From Rheum nobile (taxonomy: Eukaryota > Streptophyta > Magnoliopsida > Caryophyllales > Polygonaceae), in contig WOAB01000093.1 in the NCBI GenBank assembly GCA_027886185.1, forward strand, positions 1,178,001-1,242,000: 64,000 bases of DNA, given 5' to 3'. The notes below the pieces were generated by a model. The model worked only from the letters and a program-made list of their open reading frames with translations, did not search any database and was not told the origin of the DNA. Positions within the stretch are counted from its first letter, which is position 1, and every line of letters begins with the position of its first letter. Of the stretch, positions 21,484 through 33,932 are shown one piece after another. Position numbers and translations under genes: made by a program.

Positions 21484-24400
21484 ATGTCTCAACCAAGCAA
21501 GTTTGAGCTCAGAATCTCCACCAACAAGCCACATCTCCGAAAGAAAGGAGAAGAAACATGGTGGGAAAAGTGCATGGAAAGCCACATCAAGACCAACGAC
21601 TACCAATGCTGGAGGATAGTCGAAAATGGAGATGGCTATGTCGATCTTACCATGAAGGAAGAAGATTGGAAACCAGAACACTATGTCATCATGGAGAAGA
21701 ATGCCAAGGCCAAGCAGTTCATCCTCAATGGATTGGACATAGAAGACATGGACAAGGTCATAGGCATCAAGACAGCGAAAGAGATGTGGAAAGCTCTCAA
21801 GGAGATGCATGAAGGAAGTGAGGAACTAAAGCAAAGCAGAAAGTTTGCTTTGGAAGGAGAATACCACACCTTCAAAATGGTGGAAACTGAGACCATCTCA
21901 GAGTACTACTCCCGCTTCAACAGATTGATTGGAAAGTTGACAGCAGCGGGAGTCGATCTGGATGAAGTTTCCAAGTCCCTAGTGGTCATCAATGGACTCA
22001 ACTCCAAGTTCACCCTTCTCAAGGGAATCATGAAGAACACTCCAGGCATCCAATCCCTTCCCTTGACCCAAGTCATAGGGAAACTGGAGGTTGAAGAAGG
22101 AGAGCACACCAAGTCCAATGTCGACAAGAAACTGGAGGAAAGAATTGCCCTCAAGATCTCCAAAGCCTTCTCTAGGCTCGAGATGGAGGAAGAGAACTCA
22201 GACTTAGAAGAAGAGGAGGACGAACTTACGGCCCTCTTCACAAAGAACATCAAAAAATTCTTTGTGAAGGGAAGGTTCCAAAAGGGCAGTTCCTCCCACA
22301 ATGGACCCAGAAGAGATCTCAAGGAAGTCTCTTGTTACGAGTACAAGGAAAATGGACACTATGCTAAGAATTGTCCCAACAAGGAAGACTCAAAGGAAGA
22401 AGAAAGACCTCAGAGAAAGAAGGCTCTCGTAGCCTCATGGGGAGAAGACTCAGATGAGGAACTGGATCTCAGTGGCTTCTCTGGAGGAAGATGTCTCATG
22501 GCAAAAGGAGACTCAAGCGACTCAGAAGACCTTGAGGTAACTTCTGACGATCTCTTAAAATCCCTAGTTGATTGTGATAAGAAACAACTTCTTAAGATCA
22601 TAAAGAAACTAGGAAAGGAAACCAGTTCCTTTCAACAGAAACTAGATGATTGTGAAGATGAAATTGCTTGCTTGACTGTTTAGAATTCTGTTTGGAGTAA
22701 GAAACTTGATGAAACTGAGAAAGACCTAGCTGAGACTCACTCCAAACTCATTGATATTAGGAATATGCATGCTAGTCACCTTAAAACTTGCAAATCTTGT
22801 GATGAAACTAGCATAGATTCTATCAAAGTTCCCTTGCATGCTAACCCACCTGGAAATGACATGCTTCAATCCATAATTGATAGGTTAGACATTCTCACTA
22901 ATTCCATTAATGAAAAAACGATAAATCAAACTGTTTTTGTGAGACAACGCCATGGAATAGGATATGTCAATAATAAAGGGAACGATGATGCTGAAGAAGA
23001 AAAGGCTAGGCGAGAACTTGCTGAGATGAATGAGAATCTCAGTATTGCTCTTGCCACTTCTCGTGATAGGAATCAATTCCTATCAGAGAAGATCATGGTC
23101 CTTGAGAACAAGGCTGAGGTTGCCAAACGTCTCAATGAAGGCTCTCAAAGTCCTAAGAAGGAACCAAAGGGAAAAGAAAAGATGGTTCCTGAAAACCAAT
23201 GGTTCACCAATTCCTTTGCTCACAAAAGATATATTGACATGGCCCATAGCAAGGTTAGAAACAATGTTGATTTTAACAAAAGGAAAACTGAAAAACCTTT
23301 TAGGCCAGGAAAAGGAAAATATGGACATGTTATTTACAATCGTTTGTGTACCTACTGTGGTAAGAATGGTCATTACAACACTGATTGTGCTAAGAAAAGG
23401 AACTTTGAAAAGGAGAAAAGTACTCATTACCATGAAAGGAACCAGTTCCCTGGTTATTCACAGACTCACAATGCTAATCCCCCCAGTAAAGCCAAGCTTC
23501 GCTGGGTTCAGAAATCTTAGTTCCCTTATGTGCAGAAAGAAGAGAGGCAACCTCAACTATGGTACATCGACAGTGGGTGCTCATGCCATATGACTGGAAG
23601 AAGAAATCAAATGACCTCTCTTCAACCTCTCCAAGGAGGGAACATATCCTTTGGAGACAAAAGCAAAGGGAAAATCTGTGGAATATGAACTGTGAAACTC
23701 AACGATCACATTCAGGTAAACAAAGTTCACCTTGTTGATAATCTTGGTTTTGACCTAATAAGTGCGTCACAGCTGTGTGATCAAGGAGACAATGAAGTTA
23801 GATTCAGATCAAACGAATGTTCAGTCCTTGACTCCTCGGGACAAATCATCCTAAAAGGGAAAAGATTCAACAATGTCTACATAATTGACCCATCCTTTGT
23901 TCCCAAGGAGAAACTTTGTCTCTCAACTGTGAATGACCAAGCTGATTTGTGGCATCAACGCCTCGGTCATGCTAGCACCAAGCTGATTCAAAAGCTACAC
24001 TCAAAGGAGCTAGTCAGAGGGCTGCCAAAACTAAGTGGCACATCTAAGGAACTGTGCTCTGACTGTGTAAAAGGGAAACAGGCTCGTAGTTCCTTCAAGT
24101 CCAAAAACATGGTAAGCACCTCAAGGCCTCTTGAACTCATCCACATGGATCTGTGTGGACCCATGAGAGTTCAGAGCCTAGGAGGGAACAGGTATATCTT
24201 TGTTCTTGTCGATGACTTCTCTCGCTTTACTTGGACCATCTTTATTAAATCTAAGAGTGAAGTTATTGACCGCTTTAAAGATCTGGTTCCCTTGTTAGAA
24301 AAATCTCTTGATTGTTCACTCAATGCTATTCGGTCTGGCCATGGTACCGAATTCGAAAATGGAGAATTTCTAACCTTTTGCAGTGAGCATGGAATTGATC

Positions 24401-26742
24401 ACAACTTCTCTGCACCATACACTCCTCAACAAAATGGAGTAGTGGAAAGGAAGAACAGAACTTTGGAAGACATGGCTCGGACTATGCTGATCTCAAGTGG
24501 ACTCTCTCAATCATTTTGGGCTGAGGCGATCAACACAGCTTGCTACATCATCAATCGAGCCATGCTTCGCCCAATCACAGAAAAGACACCCTATGAGCTC
24601 CTAAGAGGAAGAGTTCCCAACATCTCACATCTGAGAGTGTTCGGATGCAAGTGCTTTGTGCACAACAATGGGAAGGACAATCTTGGCAAATTCGACCCAA
24701 TAAGTGATGAAGGAATCTTCATTGGATACGCCTCGGGTAGCAAGGCATACAAAGTCTTCAATAAAAGGACTAAAAAGGTAGAAGAAAGTGTTCATGTTAT
24801 TTTTAATGAAAAATCACTTGAAAAGATTGTGCAGAACACCACCAATTCCTTTGAAGACCCGTTTCCCAAATCATATCAAGAAAATCCAGATGAAGATGTC
24901 ACTCCACCCAGTTCCTGCACTGCTGCTCGGAACCCTCCAATGGCTCCTCCACCAGTTCCCATGAACAATGAACAACAATCCATTTCTGGGAATCATGAGC
25001 ATGACGACAATATCCGTGGAGACCTCAATGACTCATCTTCCCACATGATCTTCAATGGAGAAGGTGATCCCAACCAGGAAGCTGAATGCTCAACTCAGAA
25101 TGTCTCCACATCAAATGCCCTAGCCCCCAACAGAGAAAGAAGAGTCGTCAAGCCTCCAGTCAGGTACGAACATCTAACCTTCTTTGCCTTCAATGCCTTT
25201 CTGTCTATTGTGGAACCAAAGAACATAGGTGAGGCACTGAAGGATGCAGATTGGATCCAAGCTATGCAAGAAGAGCTTCATCAGTTTGAAAGGAACAAAG
25301 TATGGCATCTAGTTCCTCATCCCAAGGATAAACACATCATAGGAACCAGATGGGTTTTCAGAAACAAGCTGGATGATACAGGAGCTGTGATAAGGAACAA
25401 AGCGAGACTTGTAGCTCAAGGATACAATCAACAAGAAGGAATCGACTATGATGAAACCTATGCTCCAGTGGCAAGGATTAAGGCAATAAGATTGTTGATT
25501 GCCTTCGCATCACACAAAGGGTTCAAGTTGTTCCAAATGGATGTAAAGACGGCCTTCCTCAATGGAATTCTTCAAGAAGAAGTCTATGTGAAGCAACCTC
25601 CAGGTTTTGAAGACGATGATCATCCAGATCATGTCTACTTTCTAGACAAGGCACTCTATAGCCTCAAGCAAGCTCCCAGAGCTTGGTATGATCGTCTTGC
25701 CCAGTTCCTACTCTCAAATGGCTACAGGCGTGGAGTTATTGATAAGACTCTCTTCATCCTAGAAGAAGAAGGTAACATCTTAGTGGTTCAAATCTATGTT
25801 GATGATATCATTTTTGGTTCCACTAACCTGTCCCTTGTAGACAAGTTCAAAGACTTGATGAGCAGTGAATTTGAAATGAGTTTAATTGGGGAACTCACAT
25901 TCTTCCTCGGATTACAAATCACTCAAAAGGAAGATGGTATTCAAATCCACCAACAGAAGTATGTCAGGGAACTACTGAAGAAGTTCAAAATGGATTCATG
26001 CAAGCCTCTCTCCACTCCCATATCCACCATTGCCCATCTGGATAAGGACCACTCGAGTCCTTTAGTGGAGGAGAAGCTCTATAGAGGTATGATAGGCTCA
26101 CTCATGTACCTAACCGCTAGTCGATCAGACATTGTCTTTGTTGTTGGCTTGTGTGCTAGGTTCCAATCTTGTCCGAGAGAAACCCACTTGGCTGCTGTGA
26201 AGAGAATACTTCGATATCTCAAGGGAACTGACGATCTCTGCATTTGGTACCCCAAAGAATGTCCCTTTGAGCTCATGGGTTTCACTGATGCTGATTATGC
26301 TGGATATTTGGTGGATAGAAAGAGCACTTCTGGAATGGCACAGTTCCTAGGCCCTTGCCTTGTGTCATGGGGATCAAAGAAACAAGTTTCAGTCTCCCTC
26401 TCCACCACAGAATCCGAGTACATTGCAGCCGCCTCCTGCTGTTCCCAACTTCTCTGGCTAAAGCAACAACTCGCGGACTTTGGTATGTCTTATGGCCCTC
26501 TCACTATTCTTTGTGATAACACTAGTGCCATAAACATCTCTAAAAATCATGTGCATCATACTAGGACCAAGCATATTGACATAAGACATCATTTTCTTAG
26601 AGATCATGTTGAGAAGGGAAACATCATTATGAATTTTTGTAGAACTGAAGATCAGGTTGCAGATATTTTCACCAAGGCATTGAATAGAGTTCCTTTCGAG
26701 AACCTTAGATTGGAACTAGGAATGATTCCTATTACTCAGTAG
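21484..26742 (+). pseudogene. Gag-pol polyprotein of the SIRE-type element, interrupted by three stops
   Basis: One frame from ATG 21484 to TAG at 26740. Stops occur at 22681 (TAG), 23518 (TAG) and 23686 (TGA); there is no frameshift. Gag has a zinc knuckle with its second Cys changed to Tyr (CYEYKENGHYAKNC) and a second knuckle CTYCGKNGHYNTDC after the first stop. Then come protease (YIDSGCSCHMTG), integrase (WHQRLGHAS, HMDLCGPM, IRSGHGTEFEN, PYTPQQNGVVERKNRT), RT (ARLVAQGYNQQEGIDY, QMDVKTAFLNG, YVDDIIFGS) and RNase H (DADYAG, STTESEYIAAA). The second integrase Asp of the DDE triad, normally RSDHG, is Gly here (GGC at 24337-24339). The remainder is well preserved. Confidence 0.95.
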
Positions 26743-27563
26743 TTACCTTAGTTTAAAGAATTCCTTCCAGTTCCCCTGATTGACTAGTTTAAGTTATTTA
26801 ACTTGTTGAGTCTTGATATCCTTGTGTTATATCTTTTGCTACAAACCCTTCTTGTTATAATGGTTTCTTACAAAGGCTTAGATACATTTTTCTGGTTCAT
26901 TTCCTTTTGGTCCTCATTATTCTTTCAACTCCTCATTGTTCAAATTTCTTTGATGGCCCAAAAGTCACAATCTGATCATATTTCTATTCCAACAATACAA
27001 GCCAAAATGATGATTGTGTACTAAGATCTACCCTTGCCTCATTGCTCAATTCAATTCTCTATGATCCATCTCTAAACCCTCTCTGAGAATTAATGTGCAA
27101 TGCGATAAATGGCCTACCTTGATTTCGCGTATGGGAACGTATCTTTTGGTTCAAATGTTTGACCCACATCAAAGGTTCCCATACATCCCTCTAGCACGCT
27201 GAATATATCGCCAGAAAGGAACCAGAATGCAATGCTTCTCCAACGGCTAGATTGGCACCTCCCAGAAGTTATTTATGGCAAATCTCAGAAGCTCAGACCG
27301 GTCTTATCAGTTAGCAGGCTCCCCTCTTCTCTGAATGGGCAAGTTTTGAATTGTTTTGATCCGTTCCAAAAAGCTGCAATTAGCCTTCAATGCTCTGGAT
27401 TCTCCCCAATCCTCTCAACGGCTAGATTTGCTTCAACGGTCTCTTCAGCCCTCACCGCCTTTAAAGAGTGGCCCTGTTCATCCAAGCTAATCCCATAACT
27501 CGCCATTTCTCTGATCTTCTGCTTCTCCTTCTCTCAAACACGGAAATCCTTAAATCCTCAAAA
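26743..27563 (+). other. Spacer between pol and the extra ORF of the SIRE-type element
   Basis: Non-coding; short frames only. By analogy with other SIRE elements it would hold signals for expression of the downstream ORF, but none can be pinpointed. Confidence 0.6.
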
Positions 27564-29189
27564 ATGGCCAACCAAAACCCTAATGTTATCCTGGATGAGG
27601 AAGAGGCTGTCATTCTCAGAGCCTTTCGAGAAAAGAAGGCAGCTTCATCTTCTAAGCCCATTTCTGCCACCTCCTCTCAAAAATCCCAACCTAAAGAGAA
27701 AGCAGTGGAGAACCCTGTGGAGAAACCAGTGGAGCAACCTGAAGAGAAACTTGAGGAGCCACCAAAGGAACAGGCTGAGGAGAAAGCCATGGCCATCACT
27801 CTGGCCTCTGAATCGGCCACCAAATCTGCCTCCGAAGGTGGCTCTCATGACTCCTCGCCTGACAAGTTTCTCCAAGAGCTCCTCAGCCCTCAACCCTCAC
27901 CAGTAAGCCTCAAATCTAAAACCACCTCTAACCCTGATCCCTCAGTCGCCACTAGAATGAAACAAAGAAAGAGGAGCTCACAAGCTATAGTTCCCTATGA
28001 GGCCAAATCCACAAAAGAAACCAAATCCACAAAAGAGCCAAAATCACCACCCTCTCTGCCTCTTCCTCCCTGGGTCACGTCTCTTCTCTCTTCTTTAAGA
28101 GGAAGATCCTTAAGCCTCTCATAATCGGCAAGGAATTCTGGACCCAAGAGCTGGCAGAAGAAGATGAGGAAATGTTTGGAGAGGCCCTGGACGAGCTCCA
28201 TTCTCTGCTACAATTTCAAGGCTGGGACGATGTTGACTGAGCCCTTCTCTGCTTCTGATGAGGTCGTCCGCCTGTTTTACCAGTCCATGGAGTTTGTGCC
28301 CGCAAAGGAGAATTGTCCCTGTAACGAAGCCATTCTCATATGGAAGGGAACCAGCTATCCCCTGTCCGCCAACCTAATTGCGTCTGCTCTAGGGATTGAG
28401 TCAAGGTCTGGGTTTGACATTCTCCCTCAGAAAAAGGGATGGCCCAAGGGAAAGGGCTACAAATCCAAGGGAGCAGTGGTCAAGAAAATCTACGACGGCG
28501 TCTCCCCTTCATCTTTGGAGACAAAGGATCTCTCCATCGCAAACAGGCTGTTACACTTCTGGATCACCCGCAATCTGGTTCCCAGACAAGAGCACAAGAA
28601 CGATGTTCTCATCACAGACGCCATTTATATGGACAAAGTACTCTCTGGTGTTCAATTGGATCTCCCTCGTATTGTGTTGGCTCACATGCAGTTTTGTGCA
28701 TCTCATGACTCCCATGCTTTACCCTTCCCCCATATCATCAAGAATATCCTCTTTAACCTTCACCAGTACCCAGACGATCTGTCTGAGATAGTCTACAGCA
28801 AGTGTCTTACCATGGCCACAGTTCGGAAGTTGAAGACTAAGGAACAACTGCCCAACCCTTCTGAAGCTCAAGAAATTCCGCCTAAGGAAAATGCGAGTTC
28901 CCAGGACCCTTCTAGTTCCCGACCACAACTCAACCCCTCTTTAGACTCCTCTGCGATCCTTGCTGCTCTGGATCGTATTGAAAAGGCAATCATGGAAGAC
29001 TTGACTGTCATACCGGTCGCCCTCCATGATCAAGTAAAACAGTTGGGGCGCATAAGTTCTGCTCTTGTGGATCTGGTAGAAGTCCTTCAGAAGGATTGGC
29101 AAGGTGCAATCAGTGCTCATCAGGCCACGGGCCAAAACGTAGGAACTGACGACAAAGCTGAAGATGAGGAGGCCGCTGCTATGCCATAG
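27564..29189 (+). pseudogene. Extra 3' ORF (SIRE 'env-position' protein), two frame breaks
   Basis: Starts MANQNPNVILDEEEAV and has a long Pro/Glu/Ser/Lys-rich linker. About 28085-28230 the coding sense moves to another frame (FKRKILKPLIIGKEF, EALDELHSLLQFQGW) and then returns for the conserved core (PFSASDEVVRLFYQSM, AILIWKGTSYPLSANL, IASALGIESRSGFDIL) and a C-terminal helical tail ending EDEEAAAMP. The core resembles the widespread putative plant-transposon domain (Pfam Transposase_32-like). I see no convincing signal peptide or membrane segment, so 'envelope' is positional only. As it stands the frame stops at 28122-28124. Confidence 0.7.
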
Positions 29190-29809
29190 GAACGCTTGTT
29201 TTGGTTCCCAGTGCTATACCACCACAGCGTGCTAGTAGTTTCCCTTAGGATCCTACTCCCCTCGTTTATCCACTTGTTGTCCCTCCTAAGATTGCTTTTG
29301 TTGTTATCTTTGTCGTTTGTTGTCCTGTTGTTGGTCCTTGTTGGTTGTTGTTTATGTTGTTTTGTGGTTGGTCTTACCCGTCTTTGAACAATGTTCAGTT
29401 TAAGCTCTAATGATTATCTTTTGGTTTCATTCCAATGATCAATCTGTCTTTTGCCTTAAAGTTTCCATTATGTTTCTGCTATGGGTTTGATGCAATTGTA
29501 TATTCACTTGGACATCTTGCTCTTAACTAGTACTTAATCTTTTCGATGATGTCAAAAGGGGGAAGAAAAGGATAGGAACCTTGAACTTTGGAGACTACTG
29601 AACTAATAGGAACCCTGAACTAGTTCTACTTCTAAGGGGGAATTTGAAATAAACTCGTTCATTTGCTTAGGGGGAATTTGCAACCATTGAATGTTCTATC
29701 ATTAATTTGTAATGTTGTAACTCCCTTAATCTCAACTGGTCTCATGAAATTCAAAGTCCTATTATGTTGCCAGGTTCCTTGTATTTGTCATCATCAAAAA
29801 GGGGGAAAT
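29190..29809 (+). other. 3' untranslated region and polypurine tract of the SIRE-type element
   Basis: Non-coding, T-rich at first. It ends with the polypurine run AAAAAGGGGGAAA (about 29796-29808) immediately before the 3' LTR. A similar AAGGGGGAATTTG module occurs twice upstream (about 29634 and 29669). Confidence 0.8.
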
Positions 29810-30919
29810 TGTTAGGAAACGAAACTCTGGAACTTAGGTTCCCCTGAGAGTTCATTTCCTCAGTTTCTCTACTTTTGACGATGACAAATATTATGATACT
29901 AATGTTTTATCTCAAAGATGTGTTTTAAGGAACCACATGAATATACCGAAGGCAAGAAAGCCAAACAGGACAAGGGAACCAAAGGAACAAGACAGATGAA
30001 GGAAACCAGAGGAACCCAGGTGTGCCCAGAAACCGAGAAATCTGGGGACACACAACCTCGGACAAAAGGTGTTAAAATCGACTTGTCCGAAGCTTCCAAA
30101 AGACTGCCAATACCCAGAGCAAAACAACAACATACCCAGAAACGCTCAACCTCGGACAGAGAAGGTGAAAGCGACAGGACATAGAGACGTCGCTGTCCAG
30201 AAGACAGTTCCCAAGCGGCCAGCTTGTTCAACCTCGAATGAAAGTATTTGGACAACGACATAACAAGGCTCGTCTGAGGTAGTTGACCAACCAAGAGAGA
30301 TTCTGAGCTGCCTAGGTTGTTTGCACATGCCAAGAACAACGTGGATCAAGGAGAACCACTCATCCTAGGGCAAGCTCAATCTATGGGAACCCAGAGAGGA
30401 TCGAGCTGTGAAGAATCCTCTATAAAAGGAAGACTAACCCAAGGGTTATCTTCAAGCACTGAAACACAACTCACACTCATTAGCAAATATCTAGTGTGAA
30501 CCTCCAAACAAGATCATCAAAGCAAACCGAGATCAAGAGGAACCAGTCAAGGAAGAAGAGCTGAGTGCTAAGTTCCTGTGACTGTAAGTGATAGTTCCTA
30601 GGTGCGAAAGTCTATTTCTTGGATTGATTATTGATTGTGTTAAGTTATCTAGGATTGTCTAACTGTGTGTAAGGCAAAGGAACTGTGTGTTCGTTCCTAG
30701 GATAAGTTGTAACCAAAAGAGATAAAAAATCAAGAAGTAGACTTTGAAATCCTTTCGAAAGAAAGATAGTGGTTTTTATCCTGGATTGCTAGTTGGCAAT
30801 CAAAGGTTTCCACTATAAGGAACTGGTCATTTGTTTGATTATTTATTTCCGCTGCGAAAGGAACTGAGAATTGATATTCTGAGTTCCTTAAGTTTTTATC
30901 TAACAATCACGATCCTACA
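29810..30919 (+). mobile_element. 3' LTR of the SIRE-type element
   Basis: Same length as the 5' LTR and no indel seen. Differences are scattered substitutions, mostly transitions. The TATA box is at about 30419-30428. Confidence 0.95.
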
Positions 30920-30936
30920 ATTATGCTACCACATTT

Positions 30937-30954
30937 TGGCGCCATCCGTGGGGA
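30937..30954 (+). promoter_or_regulatory. Primer-binding site of the gag-protease gypsy element
   Basis: TGGCGCCATCCGTGGGGA three bases after the LTR end, the typical TGGCGCC-type primer site of plant Tat/Athila gypsy elements. Confidence 0.8.
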
Positions 30955-31101
30955 GAGACAACGATGGTGGCTGCGAGGAGGGCTACGAGTGCGTCTGTGG
31001 CCGCACGGGTCGCTAATGAAGCAACATGAGCAGCAGATCTATCCCGCCTTCATGCTGAATTTGAAGACGCAATCAGGGAAAAAGACCGTCAGAATGCTGA
31101 A

Positions 31102-32405
31102 TTGGCGGTAACCATGGAAGAGCAAGACCGTGAATTCCGCGCGGTTCAGGAAGAATTGGCAGTAATACGCAGGGCTTTCGAACGTTCGCGGGGCAAGCGC
31201 CCGGTGGGTGTAGACGATTCTAACGAAATAGGAGGGCCGCACCGTCTGGCTAGTGTGATTGATCATACAAATCAGCGGGAACTACAACAAAGAGGAATGG
31301 ATTCGAATCATGTGACCCATATGCCACATCTCACCAAGGAGGTTGGGGCATCTCGTCGTGGTGAGTCAGACGGGCTCAGGGTTAGCCCACAACGCTGGCA
31401 CAGGACTCGGACTTCGTCTTCGACTTCGAGGCCTACCCGTCGTCGTTCCAGAGAGTGCAATAGGACTCCTCCAAGGCGTGCAACCCGATATGAGAGGGGA
31501 AGGAGGCCGCGTCATCGGTCTAGATCACGGGAGGAGGTCCTTCGGGGTCGATCCGAGAGCACTAAGTCTGTGCGTAGACATGAGCCGCGCGCCAAACGAA
31601 TCAATGATGCAGAACAACGATTATTGTTCTTGCTGGACAACCAGGGTAAATCCCTAATAAATGCTCAAGAGCATGCAAAGCTTAATTGGCTCGCATGACC
31701 TCGACTCCTTTTGCAAAACTGATTCGAGAACAACAACCGCCAGCTAAGTTTTCTACTCCATATTTCTATCTTTATTATGGGAAATCTGATCCAATTATTC
31801 ATGTTGCTTCATATTATCATAAGATGGCTTTGTGGGTTTCAAATGATGCCTTAATGTGTAAAATGTTTCCTGCAAGTCTAGGAAAGATGGCTGCTAAGTG
31901 GTTCTACTCTTTTGAATCAAATTCAATTTACTCTTGGAGTCAATTAGCTAGGAAGTTTGTGTCTCACTTCATAGCAAATAGCAAGGAACCCACTTCAATG
32001 GATGCTTTATTTGCCTTGAAAATGTGAAGGGGAGAAAGTTTGAGGTAATTCGCCCCCAGGTTCATGGAGTGTTATGCTGATATGGATGATTGTGATGAGA
32101 AAGTTGCAGTGGCTGCTTTCATGCACGTGCTTCCGCGAGATTGTAGGCTGAGGGAGAGTTTGACACTCAGGGCACCAGCAGGAATGCCAGAGTTATAGGA
32201 AAGGCTTAGGCAGTACACAAAGTTGGAGGATGATCGAAAGCCAACCAAGGATAGGAGGTCTGAGTCCCTAGTGCACAAACAAGGAAGAAGTGAGACCCTT
32301 AACGACGATAGGGCATTAAACAAGGATAAAGGGCCGCCACCTCTCTCAGCACTGCAGGCTGTGCACACTATGTTCAAGCTGCCGATATACAGAATTCTGC
32401 CTTAG
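31102..32405 (+). pseudogene. Gag of the gypsy element
   Basis: The N-terminal part is charged and Arg-rich (RRSRECNRTPPRRATRYERG). A one-base frame change near 31686-31698 leads into the core LIREQQPPAKFSTPYFYLYY, FPASLGKMAAKWFYSF and WSQLARKFVSHF, typical of plant gypsy gag. At 32025 a TGA and further stops break the frame, with coding sense continuing (ECYADMDDCDEKVAVAAF). It cannot produce a full protein. A coding trace continues weakly to about 32405. Confidence 0.75.
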
Positions 32406-32799
32406 ATAAAAGACAAAACCTTTTTTTGTTGGCCCCCGAAGATGAGAGGGGAAGAGAAGGACAGAGATCAAAACATATACTGCTTTTTTCACTAGGAGAA
32501 GGGGCATAGAACCGAAGAATGTAATCCCCTCAAGCATCAGTTGGATGCTTGGGTCTCACAGGGACACCTGCGAGAATTTATTGACCAGGAGGTTGAATCA
32601 GGTTATGTAAAGGGCCCTTCAATTGCTTGTTGTGCGGGAAAATAATCTACAGAAACATGTGATACACATAATAGAGGCGACAGTTAAGCAGACGAAGGCC
32701 AGCATGCACAACTACAGGAGCCGACACCATGCCCTGCAGATGATGAAAGTTGTTGAAGCTTGTAGCAAGAGAGTTTGAACATAGGAAAGTCAGCAATTG

Positions 32800-33297
32800 A
32801 GCTTCACATATGCATACATGGAGGGCTTACGATTGTTGTACAATGACCCTCTAGTCCTTACCGTTGACATTGGCATCTACGAGGTACACAGAGTTCTTAT
32901 CGATTCGGGTAGCTCAGTTGATATTATGTATTAAGAGATGTGTAAGAGATTGGGTAAAAAGCAAGAAGATCTAATCCCTATGTCTACGCAATTGTTGGGA
33001 CTGGGGTCCTTTCCTGTCTGGCCACTAGGGATGTTGCGAGAGACTGTTCGTGCTGGGGGCAAGCCAATATCCATTGAGTTCTTGGTGGTCAACGTACCCT
33101 CCTCTTACAACGCGATTCTAGGCAGGCCTTGGTTGCACTCCATGGAAGTCGTTCATTCGACCTTGCATCAACTCATCCTCTTCCCTTACCAAGGAGTGAC
33201 CGTACGTGTTAGAGGAGATCAACGTGCAGTGCGCCAATGCTTGGGAGTAGAGGGTTCCCAACGCACAGTGCACTCGATCCAAACAATGGGCCAATGA
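32800..33297 (+). pseudogene. Aspartic protease of the gypsy element
   Basis: Shows NDPLVLTVDIGIYEVHRVLI then DSGSSVDIMY (active-site DSGSS, about 32893-32916), a TAA at 32932, then SSYNAILGRPWLHSMEVV. This is the same family as the protease at 9989-10564 but diverged. The frame ends at 33297 with no RT after it. Between gag and protease (32406-32800) only broken frames are seen. Confidence 0.8.
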
Positions 33298-33562
33298 GTT
33301 GTCCGTCTCTGAGAGGAGGATGATACCCCGCGTTCCGCAAGCATTGAATTCCGGGAAGTTTAACATTAAAGTCTTGAACTTTCGTATTTGAATTTGATTT
33401 TTTTATGGGGGCACTCTTTTTCCTCTTTGTATGGTTTACTCCCACGTGGTTTTCCTACGAAGAGGTTTTAACGAGGCCCCTCGGTTTTTCCCTTCCCCTT
33501 GTTTGTCAACTTTATTGACGTTTTTCTAATGTCAAGGAAATACTTGTTTTTAGCAATTGATT

Positions 33563-33932
33563 CTGACAGGTGATAAGCCTTAGGCCACAACACATGTTGC
33601 TAACAAATGATAAGCCACAAGCCACAACACATGTTGCTGACAAATGATAAGCCAATGGCCACAGCACAGGTTGTTGACAAATGATAAACCATAGGCCATA
33701 ACACATGTGTTGACAAATGATAAGCCATAAGCCACAACACAGGTTGTTGACAAATGATAAGTCATAGGCCACATCATAGGTTGTTGACAAATGATAAGCC
33801 ATAGACCACAACACTTGTTGTTGACAAATGATAAGCCATAGGCCACAACACAGGTTCCTGACAAATGATAAGCCATAGGCCAAAGCACAGGTTGCTGACA
33901 AATGATAAGCCATAGGCCATAACATAAATTGT
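33563..33932. repeat. 37-bp minisatellite, about ten units
   Basis: Tandem units of 36-38 bp with core TGACAAATGATAAGCCATAG followed by GCCACAACACAGGTTGT; degenerate units continue to about 34010. There are no unique spacers, so this is not CRISPR. The long minus-strand frames over it exist because a stop-free 37-bp unit is repeated; they are not genes. It sits in the 3' untranslated part of the gypsy element. Confidence 0.92.

Larger units (their letters stand above)
20324..30919 (+). mobile_element. Structurally complete SIRE/Maximus-type copia retrotransposon
   Basis: A 10,596-bp element with two LTRs of equal length (1110 bp), TG/CA ends, PBS TGGTATCAGAGC two bases after the 5' LTR, gag-pol in one frame, an additional downstream ORF, and a polypurine tract. 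It is flanked by the 5-bp duplication ATTAT (20319-20323 and 30920-30924). The extra ORF and size fit the SIRE/Maximus lineage. The LTRs differ at about two dozen positions by eye (roughly 2%), so insertion is fairly recent. The coding region is disabled by three in-frame stops and an integrase active-site change. Confidence 0.96.

Noticed and set aside
22681..22683. Programmed stop-codon readthrough at the end of SIRE gag
   Set aside because: Two further stops and an integrase active-site change make ordinary decay more likely, and coding for a zinc knuckle continues after the stop. Sister copies would decide.
27564..29189. Calling the extra SIRE ORF an envelope glycoprotein
   Set aside because: Only its position fits. 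No signal peptide or membrane anchor is visible, and the core resembles a plant transposon domain.
33563..33932. Possible CRISPR array (about 37-bp repeats)
   Set aside because: Units are head-to-tail without spacers and lie in a plant retrotransposon.
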